Below, one piece after another: positions 1 to 12,000 of a stretch of 64,000 bases of DNA. A program made the translations under genes and the position numbers. Under the pieces are notes generated by a model. It was not told where the DNA came from, ran no database searches, and saw only the letters and a list, made by a program, of their open reading frames with translations. Numbering within the stretch: the first letter of the stretch is position 1; every line of letters starts with the position of its first letter. Source of the DNA: Alitta virens (taxonomy: Eukaryota; Annelida; Polychaeta; Phyllodocida; Nereididae); assembly GCA_932294295.1 (NCBI GenBank), contig OW028576.1, forward strand, positions 22,761,227 to 22,825,226. Reading direction: 5' to 3'.

Positions 1-90
1 CCAGGGTTTGATTATGGCCCAGAAGGGATAACTTTGGATCACTCGGACTATGACTTTACTGGTTCAGGAGACCCTAGCCAAGCTGTACAG
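1..90 (+). CDS. Nuclear receptor, N-terminal coding exon (partial)
   Basis: Reading frame 1 is open for 30 codons from the window edge and is acidic/aromatic (D/E/Y/G-rich, for example [11 protein letters not shown]), as expected of an A/B activation region. It ends at CAG|GTTAGC, phase 0, which joins exactly with the phase-0 exon at 10200. There is no Met, so it continues upstream. Assignment to this receptor rests on strand, phase and lack of any other gene between them, so it is less certain than the zinc-finger exons. Confidence 0.6.
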
Positions 91-3000
91 GTTAGCAAAA
101 TATAGCGATTATTACGAAGTACAACATTTCTTGTGATCAAAATTTACTGTAACCGGTGAATTGCCTTTGAATGCGATGTCTTCCAAAATTGGTTTCTTTT
201 CGACAAACTGACATTACTTGTGAATGTTCCCTGATAGCACAGTCACATCGAAAATTATTCAGACGCCTTATCATTTTTAGCGTATCCAAATAATCATGCT
301 CCGAGTATTGCTTGAAAAAATGTCATTGAAAGTCACTATATCGATAGTATCATTGATTATAGTGAACGAGTTATGTGAAGGTAATTATGAAAAAAATAAA
401 CTACTGAGGTGTTTGAATGCTTTTCCCTCTGGTTATATATACACTTCGACTTACTTTGAAATATGTTTGACATTGAACGCTGAACTTCGGAACAATTTAT
501 TTATACATTTCACATAAAAACATGTACATTTAGGCGTGGCTTCTCAGGCTGAACTTCTTTCGTGTCAATAATGGCCACACCTAAATTAATGTAAAGGAAA
601 GAAAGAAATATCCGAACTTATTCAAACTTTTTGTTTTATATTTGTACACTCTGTGGTATCAAAATCTGATGGGTGTCACCAAAAATAACACAATGTTATT
701 ATGTATTGTGGAAATTTTCTTCACCTGGTCCATCTGACATGCAATAGGAGAAGCAAAATGGCATCATGTCTGTTATGCACTGCTTATCCCAAAGCGCTTA
801 TTTCCATAAGCGATAACAGTTTTGTGTTTGAATAGTCTTCCTGCCGAATAAATGTGCAAATTGCATAATGAAAGTTATAAGCTTTTTTATCAAAAAGTTG
901 CCTTATTCCTATGAACTTTTGTGCATAGTCTTTACACAGTGCTCCTGAACAAACCCCAGGGTTAAGAAAATTTACCAAAGATTTCATAGATATTTCCATA
1001 AAAATCCACACTCATACAATCATTTTAAGGCAAAAACTAAAAAAATCTGTAGGGGAAATTTTTGAGAAATTCTGATCTTCATTAGCACAGGAGATATGTC
1101 ATGCTGTGTGTAACATTGTGAATAACCAAGGGTTGATTAACCAAATATTTTATAGTCAAATTCCTCGAAAATTTCCAAAACCGATTTTTTTTAGTTTTTG
1201 CCTTAAATTAAAATGATCGTATGAGTGTGCAGTTTAAGGAAAATATATGAAATCTTTGTTAAATTTTTTTAACCCTGGAGTTGGTTCAGGAGCACTGTGA
1301 AATTTAATGAGCTATGAAATGTCGCGTCAAAACTGCTGAGTGTTTGTGATTATCAAGCCAATGTAGAAAAAGAAACGGACAACAATAAGCGTGGTAAAGA
1401 AACAGATACCAAAAAATGGCCGAAGCAGGCTATCAAACTTGTTGAATAAATAAACAACATGATTGGCTGAGAAAAAGGATTGAACCAATGAGGTCCAATT
1501 TCAGTATGCATTTCACAATGTGACGTTGCAATTGCTAATAGCACCAAAGAAGAAAAACTCAACTTAGCTAAACCTGATGCTGATTTAACAGTAACAGAAA
1601 TACAGTGTTCAATCTAATTGGTATTAATATAAGTATCATACAACTAATTTTTTATTTGAATTTTTCATAATAGTGTTTCAGAAGTCATTGATTAGCATTA
1701 GACCATGTTCACTTCAGCCGGCCATAAACCATTACGTCAAACTGAAAGAAGCTGTTGTAACTGAACATATTGCCTTTGTCTAATGTATAATAGGTTTATA
1801 TAGACACTTCTGGTGGATACATATTTATATATTTAAAATGAACTAAAACATCTCTGTACTAATATTATTCAGCAGAACTCGGAGCATCTTAATTTGTTCC
1901 TAAGCATCATGTTTTCACCTGTGTTCCCAATAGTAGATGATACCCGTATGGTCTACAGTCTTGTAATTACATTATTCCTTTGACATTTCTGCCTCGAAAT
2001 GATATAGCCTTTTGCGGTGAGGTTCGGTTACCTCTAGTTTTTTTATGTGAAGATAACAAGAAGCTTGTGATAGAGTTCAGCGAAAAACTTGCGTGCGTGA
2101 ATAGAACCGGGTTCAGACATTAATTTTGCTAATAGTGGATTTTCACAGAAGGTTCTCTATATTTCCACCAGGTGGCTATGACAGAATACTGCAATTCTAT
2201 TGGCTGAAAAAGTTTTGCCCTTGGCTGTGATTGGCTGAAGCAAAGTGCATCCTAGCAGCAGTATTTTTAGTGCATTTTAATGTATATTTGACACCTTATC
2301 ATTCAGCTGATTTTTGTTATTTTTCTGAAAAAGTTATATTTATGAATAAGTCAGTGATTATCTTCTATGTCTGAAAAGCAAAATGAGTAATGAGAGGAGA
2401 GGAAGGACTTATGTCTTGCTGAACTCAGGGCTCTTCAGTGAAAAGACTCTATTAGGCCAGCGGTGCCCGAAAGCTAGTGAATATGTTCTGGGTTTGAGAG
2501 TCTACCAATTGATACTTAATTAATGAACTCTGTGGACTTGGCGATTACATCCTTGGCTGCGATTACATCCTTGGCTGCGATTACATCCTTGGCTGCAATT
2601 ATAATCCTTGGCGGGTCGAGCCCAAGTCTTTCTCAATTGCAATTCACGAGTATTCAGCCTTGAGCGTGATGTTACCAGCAGGGGCGTAGAGCTCACACCA
2701 TTGCCATCACCAAATGCTATGCTTCTACAAAATATGCATTATGATACGACACGGATTCATCCTTGTATAATATTCTGTATTTGTAGAACAGTTGCGGTAT
2801 GGCGTGATGTTATTGAGACATATCCATATCCAAATTTTTAGAAATGAGGATTCTGATATTGCTCCTTTGCATAGAACCCTTAATGATTCCGGGAACATTT
2901 CCTGGCGATGTGATGACTGCGTGATTGTGCTACGTAAAAAAAAAAGATGAAAGATCGCGTTTTCTTTTCCATCCTACATTGTCTGTTGAAACTTCGTAAT

Positions 3001-6000
3001 TCAGCTGATCTCCATGGAAACGCTGATTGTTTGAATTTGTGGCAACTTTCTATTACGTTGCTTGTGTAACTTTCAAAGAAAAGTGATGAATACATAAAAT
3101 GGATGCATGTGAAATGTGCTATATTAGTATATTAGTACATTACAGCCTGCATGTTGAGACCATCCGAAGTCAAAGTTCGTCTTTACCATTGCGCCCAATT
3201 ATAACGAAGTCGTGTTATGACTTGGTCATTGTTGATTAATGTTCAAGAATTGAAGATTTACCTTTCTTTTCAACTAGACCCACGTGTAATGAAGCCAATG
3301 TATAAAATATGTATGAGAAAGGTTTTGACAGTTCCATGTAGTTGGAGATGCATGTGCTAATTTGACATTTTCTCACTTTTGGAAAGTTATACTTTAGCAA
3401 TGGATAGCTGTATTGGGCTCCATTAATTGCAGTTGCTGAGCTAGACAAAAATATTGGACCATGCACAATGATGAAATGCCCTGAATGTGGTCTGTCTGTA
3501 AAAAAAATGTAAGCACCTGAATAGCTGTCTAGAAAATGTTCCCGGAATCATTCGCAGTTTATGAAAAATACTTAAATTAGGAATTCTCATTTCTAAAAAT
3601 GTTGATATGGATAATGTCTCAATAAAATGGCCACAAATATCGTGAATGTTCCATCTTTTTCCCAAATATGCAATAATTGTGCAGCAACATCTGTATAAAC
3701 TTCAATCTGACGAATTCTTCGAACACAACCATCCATTACAAAAGTTGGAAAATGTCAAACATGCGCATGCATCTCCCAAAATAGGAGCATAATGCCCAAT
3801 TTAAACAAAAATCATATCGTAAAAAACTACTGGGAGAGAGGTCTCACAATTTAGCGTGTGATCATCATTCATATACAGGAAACTAGAAAATTACATTTTC
3901 ATGAAAATCTGAGATGGTTAAGAAGATGCCGAGATTTCAGTTGATTTGGCACGGAATGATGCTTAGGAGTGCTTAGGAAGTTCTGTGGCCTAATAGGCTT
4001 GAGATTTGGCATTGAATGCAAACAGTTGCAACTTTCTTTTACTTTAATATTTTACAGGGAACTTAAGAAATATCTGAGTGAGAACCCTGGCAATATTCAG
4101 TGAATTTGTTTCCATTAAATGCTAATTATGTATTAATACACAGCTATGTCCACTTCATCTGGCTATAAACAGCAAGGGATCAATATTGGGCAAGATCTGC
4201 ATAATTTGTTATCGACCAGTCATCAGATCAAAACATTTATGACTATTTCTCAATGTATCATGATACATTTTATTACACAAAGAAGTTATGTTCATTCTCT
4301 TTAATATCTAAAATATGTATTTCATTATCGAAGTAAAAATTAATGTCAATATATGCGAGGGTCCAATGGGTATTTCTTGGATATATAGGAAGACTAAGGT
4401 GTTTGTGATAGGTGGGTAGGTAGATTCATTATGCAGTTTTTGAATTGCTAGGTGGAAAAATGGTATTACACAGTTTCTTTGTGCTAATAAAAAAAACACT
4501 CAACTGAGTAAGGACTTGATGTGACAAACGCAATATCCTGTATTTGTAAATGACCATTTTTAAACATGGTAATTAAGTCAAGCGGCTGTTGAATTTCGAA
4601 AAAAGAAACTGAAAGTCAATTTCCGGCATAGATGTCTTAATGCGGTAATCGATATCAAAAAGTTTCCATCCGATCGATCTTGATCATAATATTTGAAGGT
4701 CAAATGGTGTGACAAACATCATTCGTCGGCCAATCCGCACTAAATCAGTAAACTTTAATAATACTGCAGTTTGAGCTAATATATTACTTGCCCGAGATAC
4801 TGTGCTGTTCAAGTGAGCTCCGTATTTTAATTTAAAATCTGTTATATTGTGGGCGCCAGTACACAGCCAGATGACATTGCCTGAATTAGTGCGACACGGC
4901 ACTACAGGTGGCCAAAAATCCCTAATAACTTCGTTTCTATTCATCGCTGAACAACAATTTGGGTATGCAGTAGAACAAGCTACTTTGTTTTTTGGTATCA
5001 GCAGGGTTTTCAATTACCCCAAAACCTTATTGACACAGAATTGCGGGTGAGCCAACTCGGCCTATACCACAACAAATCACCGGCGCTAAAGTGAACAGAG
5101 CTTGGTCAAATATATCACCCGAAAGTCATTCGCATTACATGTTAGATTGTTGTTTCCTTGAACTCGGTGTCTGTGCTGGGGCAGAAGACACCACCCATGT
5201 GTGCATGTGTGGCGTGGTGACGCCAAGCCTTGTCATCGCATCATTATGTCCGTCTTTTGAAGATATTTCCAGAAGCTGACTAATGTTGGGACCAAAATAA
5301 CTCGAAACAATATTCTAGCTCCTCAGACAATGCAATTGATATTTTGAAAATTTAATTAATTTCAATTGTTTTTGATTCGAGTACAGCTGTCCTCTATAGA
5401 TATAAAAATTGGCAATATATATTGATTGCGCATGTAAAATTTAATATTTTGCTGGTCTTGTAATTTCTTAGTAGGGCATTTTGCGTACAAACTGTTGTTC
5501 AGAAAACTCTTGTTCACTTTGCTCGGGCTGACAACAGTTCTTTCGCCATCATGATATAAGTTACCGCATGATTATTTTGAGAATACAGAAATTTATTCCA
5601 CTCAATTATTATATTGCACTCAGCCGAAATGTATTCCACAAAGTTGTCATATTTCATATGTAGCCGAAGGCTGAGTGAAAGATGACAGCTGGATGGAATA
5701 AATTCCTGTATTCTGAAAATGGACAAAATTCCAATCCAGCCCATGCTGGAAGGTTGCTTCATCATTCGCCTCATTGCCTTGGCACCTGCCTGTCCCGATC
5801 AGCCTTATCTGGGTACAAAAATATGGGAAGTAAAGCCTGGTTCACCCACCCTCCCAGACCGTAATTTGTAGAAAATTAGCTGATCTTTATGATGGTTCAA
5901 ATGCTTAAATGGCCCAAATTTATGTTTAATAGTCAGGTAGCTTAGTTTTTAGTCTCTCCTGTAATAACAAACGGATTTTACCTGACATGTAATGTGTACA

Positions 6001-9000
6001 TGCATATTATGTGAGCAGTTTTATCATGTTTATCCGTAAGTACGTTAGCCTTTATCGGTCTTGCTTTATGAATATGGAGTTAGCCTTACTAGTGAGGTGG
6101 TCCTAATAGCGGGGTCCCGTTGTAGGTATAAAACTGAATTACTTGTTGTTGTCATTTGCAGAGCAGAGCTCTATTATACCTGTTGATTGTTTACTTTGCC
6201 CCGTACAATCATGATCATGGCAGGATGAGCCATGATGCAGGAATCAATACAACTCACACATAAAAGACACCTATGCGAGTCCACAATGTCCAATGAAGCC
6301 ATTAGTTTGTGCATTGTATGTTTTATGATTTTGCCTATAGCTACATGGCCAAATGTGCTACGTGCGTTTTCCATGAGAAGGATAAACGCATGGATAACGC
6401 ACGTGGCAAATTTGGCCTTGTATAGCCTACTATCGACAATGTTATAAAATTGTGACATGTGAATTCATTAATTATTGAAATCGCATTATTTGTGGTGATC
6501 TTGTTCAGTTTTACTGCAACTTGACTAACTACTTACACGTGCGGGTTGCTTCTGTTGAGCTGGGCAAGACTTTATGCTCTTGCACTAATGGACGTGTAAT
6601 GGGCGTGGTTGTATGTGAGTATATGTCTCGATTAAAGCCAACTGCCTGAGGTACTGAGGTGGTCTCCACCGATTACAGAGCTCTGATGCATCGCTTATGT
6701 ATTAACCTTGATCTGGATGAAATTTAGCAGCGAAAAACCATGTGGTTGGTCAGTGAAATGGTAGTCACACCATTTGGTGTTCCTGTGAAAAGTCTGTGCC
6801 TTTGTGCAGCCCTAAAAAAAATACGATTTAAAATGGAACCACATGATGGTGAAACTTCTTAGTGAAGATTAAATGACTAGCGGGTTGAGATTGGAATTAC
6901 TTCAAACAGCCTGATTGAACGCTTGTAGTCAAATGAGATGGGACTTACGTATCTTCGCCAACATCTCTGTTTATTTTGTGCCGCTTTTGGTCATAAGGAA
7001 AAGGATTATTAGTGAAAAGATAGAAAGCATTCAGTTAACTCTTACTGGGACGTGTTTTTATCAGTTTAGTTAGAAAGTTGTGTTTGTACTCATTTCTAGT
7101 AAGTACACCTGTCCATCTTTTGCTGCTCCGTGGTTTTTTATAATGAAATGAAGAAAGGTCTTGCGTGATCTATTCCTGATTGACCGAAAACTTGTGCTCT
7201 GCTCAATTGGGAAGTTAAGTAAGTAGAACTGTGGGTGAAGTCATTGGTTCTATGTCTCATGCAATGGCGCTTCCTGTTGCTATTCCCTGTAATTCTTTCG
7301 CAGGAAGTCGTATTTTCGATGAAAAACAATAACAAGCCGTGACTCCGCATTATGTGGTTCCTGGAATGAGCTAGACAATAAACAACAGCAATCGTTTCCA
7401 TGGTAACAGTGATCATTTATGTCTCGTGGTTACAATCGTTTTGCAATGTTGCGTGTGGATGTCGCCTGTGCTTTGTTGTCAAAATGTTGTTGTCTGCTGA
7501 GGGTGTAGTCAGATGATAGAAGTTTACAGTAACCGGCAAAATGTTAGTGGAAAAAATGACTTTTATCACGAAATATTGAGCGATTTCAAAATGTTTGATC
7601 GACGCCTTATTTCTTTGTGTAGCATTAATTAGCTTTACTCATGTATTTTGAATGCTGCCTTATTTAGTTTTTGGCATTAATAATATAAGTCCAAATTTGC
7701 ATACACTCCAGTAATATGATGAGATAACGTATATTCTAGTTAAAATTGCTATAATCCTATTACTATGGTATTGCTCAGTTTGTGATATACATTGTAACCA
7801 GTTTATTACCTATGTAGGATGAACAGTCATCAATTTTGCTCTCAGTATAAAATCGTATCCAAATCTGTTTTATTTCCTCTGGATTAAGTTTGGTTCATCT
7901 GAAGGAAAAAGCAAACAGTTAAAAAACGGATCAAAAATGTATTTACAGATGACCATTCATTGAAAGACATTGTGACTCAATTAAAATGTCTACATCTTCT
8001 GCATCAAGCATTATATAAGTTATAAGGCAATTCAAAATGCATTATTTCACCCGTTTGTTACCAATATTTGGGAATATCAGAAACTACCACCAGCCACCAA
8101 GATAAGAGTTGTCAGAATGGTGAAAGTAAACTCCAGAATGACCAAAAAGAATGTGCAAATGACATTGGAGGAATCTGCCGTGCCGGTTCAGTCAAGAGAC
8201 TGCTGCGCAAAGAAGGGCTACGGGGCTAGCGAGTAAGAAAAGAGTCACTATTGCAGAAACGCCAGGGAAATCTCGCCTGCAGTTTGCTGAGACACGTAAA
8301 AGGGTGTGACTTTTGGAATGAAGTTTTATGGAGTGACGGGCAAAACTTAAGTCATTCAGCCACAGTGATGGTCAGCATGTTTGGACTGAATATAGTCTTG
8401 TATAGGGGAGAAAATGCACCTAGGCACGGATATTATCTGTGTAGCGACAGATTAAGTGCACTTTAATAATGGATCTCAGTTTTCTGTTCGGGTGCATGCT
8501 TATTTTTTACCGCAACGGTACACTTGTCACGCCAAAAAAGGAATGCAAATGACTGTAGCTTTTGCAATCGGAAATAGTCGGGTTTCTTTTTCAGTATATC
8601 TACTGAGTACTGAAATAAGTGACAATGGACTTTAGGACTTACTTTCTGTTTTCCAAGTTTTCCTGTTCTTCTCTTAGTTTTTTTAGATTACTGATTGCAG
8701 GCCGGATTTATGTCGGTTGAGGAATTTTACTTTTGGGTGATATTAATATTTATGTATCCATAACAATGGTAGCCCGCATTCAAGTTATGCCTGCATAAAT
8801 GTTGATATTTTCTGGAGATAAAGTCATTGATTGACTATTTTTATCATGTAACCATGACTAGAAATTAAGAATCTGTCTAGGTGTGTAGTAAAGAAAGAGT
8901 ATTTGGGATTAACATTGAACCCAGTTGTCTGTCAATCTGTCTTATGATGTGATAACTGATTATTTGTCTACTTCATCTTAATGAGCGAGTCATCTTAGAA

Positions 9001-12000
9001 GTCGTCGTTAATCATCTTTTATATCAGATGAAAATAAGCCAATTTGTGTCTTCAACCTTTAACTCATTGCACATCATGCCGAAGAAGACGATAACATTTC
9101 TTTCTTTTTTAGTTAGAAGATGTCATTTTTAATTGTTATATCGACTTACAACTTTCTTACGTCAAATGGAGATGAAAGGACTGATGTTTCAGTCGCAAGC
9201 GTTTTTAATTAATGTTGTAATGTGAACTTGTTCAGCATTTTCCCTGAAGACAAGCTTTTGCTTTTCTTTATTGCTTTTTCTGTTATCTATGTCAGAGTCA
9301 GAATTGCATTTATTCACCCAAATACATCTAAACAAAAAGAACAAAAGAAAAACGACCACACCGAAGTAAATATATAACTGAGGTGACCCTCCACAGACAA
9401 TTTCATGGCACTTTTGGGGTGCCACCTGAGAAGGGGTGGGTGGCACTGGAGGGTCCATCCTGCCGACCGCATGAATTATAAACTGCTAAAAGCCATCTGA
9501 TACAAGATATTATCTGGTAAAGTATCGCACGTAAATGTAATATTTTATGTAAATTAGGTCTGTATGTTCTACGGTGAAGCCTGGTTATAACAAACACCTG
9601 GGTTCACAAGGTTTTTTGTTTTTTATAATGAATCATTCGGATAACTCGAGCAGTTTAACGTGTCCAGAACAGCTGTTTGGATTGTGAGACATTACTGAAG
9701 TCCTTTATAGTGAGACATGACTGTAATATAATTTAAGCAGTGCAGGTCTTGAGTCACACATATTTTATTATCGTATATCATGATTAAGTTGAAACTGAAA
9801 GAGCGTACCAGAAGACAGCATTTTGCATTGCTTTTTTCCCATTAACAAAAAGATCTTTCAAAGAAGTAATGACTTGCGTTTCTTAAAGCCAGACTGTGTT
9901 TCTAGTCAACCCGAGACCCTGGCCTTCGTTATACGTGTACAGATATTTTGTGGTAGTAAAGCGATAAGACTTGGTACTTCTTTATGTTTCTTGCCTTTCT
10001 AGGAAAATTCCTGATATGTCAGGGATTATGGGACTGAGTTGCTAGTTTTTGTTCTTTTTCATTTTCCAAGAAGACGGAAACCAGCCAAACAGTTAGTATC
10101 TTGACTATCTGTATTATTTTTGTTATAACCTTGTTTGTTTTGCAGTACCACATTTCTGCTGTATTTCATTTCATTATTGCATTTTTGTCAATTTTCCAGG
10201 AAGATGTCATTCATTCGACGGTACGCAAAGGGAAAATGATGAAGAAGCCTCTAAAGGATAAAACCTGCCTCGTTTGCGGGGACAAGGCCCTGGGCTATAA
10301 CTTTAATGCCGTATCGTGCGAGAGCTGTAAAGCCTTTTTCCGACGAAATGCCTTTAGGGTAAGCATAACACAAGATGTCATAAGAGATGGATCTATAAAA
10401 ATAATGTATGAAATTACATCTGATGCTACTGCAAAAAGCTTTGAATCTAATAAAACTCTATATTGGACAACTTTCTATCCACCATATGTTATATTCTCCA
10501 ATGAAATGTCACGGGTGACTGTAGAAAAGTCTAGTTTTTTTTAATGAAATCCTCCGATTGGACAGTCAGATGACAAGGGATCCAATATAACCTTTTCCAA
10601 AATTCCATCCAATGTCATAAAATTCCCTATCCAATATCACCTTTTTCTGCCCAATTATTTTTTTGTCTAATATAAAAATTTTCTGTCTCATATATAACTT
10701 ACTTCAAGCCAATATAACAAAATATGGGAGAGTCGCATAGTAAGAATGAAGGATAATTGCGGTATTCCATGGTATTTAAGGCGAAAGTGATTTTGGGATG
10801 GTCTCCGTGCCACAAGCGTGTTGTTTTGTATTTGCATTAGATACGTCTTATGAAGTATTAAGAATTACCTTTCATTCTGAACACGCACTGAATTGTATAT
10901 TTTTCTCAAAGGTTTTTATATTTTCTGTTGGAAATTGCATTTTCAGAATGAAATTACGTATTTGACACTTTTGTATCTAGATCAATGTAGATCTTGTTGC
11001 TGTGGGATGGTCTTTAGTATGGTATATATTCTTTCCATTGGTCGCAACAAGATTTTGTTCAAAGAATATGATTAATGGACTATCCCTTGAGCTAAAAATA
11101 CTACAACTAATGTAGATGTTTTCCCCCAAATGTATAAATATTTATAAGTTGTATATTGTAAAAGTTTAACTTGATGTCAGATTGTCAGTCACATGAGAAG
11201 TTAAATTGTTGGTGCCTTGTTCTCAGTGTCTATGCTGAGGCAAGTGAAAGACCCCCCCCCCCCCCCCATCGGTTTAAGGTATAACGTGGTGTGGACTCTG
11301 ATCGTTATCCCAGCTCATTATGATGTGGAGCTGGTCCTATAAGCTGGCTAAGATTCACACCTAATCAGCTAATATTAATGAGGCTTAGACATTGTATGGG
11401 AGTCTGTGCTGAGGCAAATAAAGACCCCACCCATGGAGTATTGGGGTAAATGTGTAACAGAGAGTGGACTCTATCATCTCATCATTAGGTGTCTGCCTCT
11501 GGCGCCTGGTCATATAAACTGATAGACCATAGCACTGAGATATATATATATATATTCGTTATCTTTATTCACACTTTAAGTGGACATATATATTTCAACA
11601 CACCAATAAAATAGCTGTATTTAAAATTGAATAAACATACACTATGAATCTTTATTTTTTACATTTCAGGATATCTGGGGCAGATGCGATGGTACATGTG
11701 ACATAACGACAGAATCAAGATCTTACTGTAAAAAATGTCGGCTCAAAAAGTGTTTTGCAGTCGGGATGAAACGCGACTTGATACTCAGTAAGTTTTATAG
11801 AATAACTACATATGGTATTTATCATTTATATATCGAATAAACTGACTTAGAATATCTAAATAAACCCCACCAATCATGGCCTTTTTTCAGACTCAGTTTA
11901 TTTTCGCAAATGGTGCTGGTTAGAGAGAGAGAGAAAAGAGAATTTAGGCATGAATAAACATATATATATATATACATATATTATTGTAACATAACATTTT

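Larger units (their letters stand above)
91..10199 (+). other. Intron 1 of the nuclear receptor gene
   Basis: About 10.1 kb between GTTAGC and ATTTTCCAG. A/T-rich with no supported coding exon; it holds the hairpin, SINE, 18-bp tandem and Tc1 remnants listed separately. I could not find an alternative first exon or a promoter with confidence. Confidence 0.6.
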
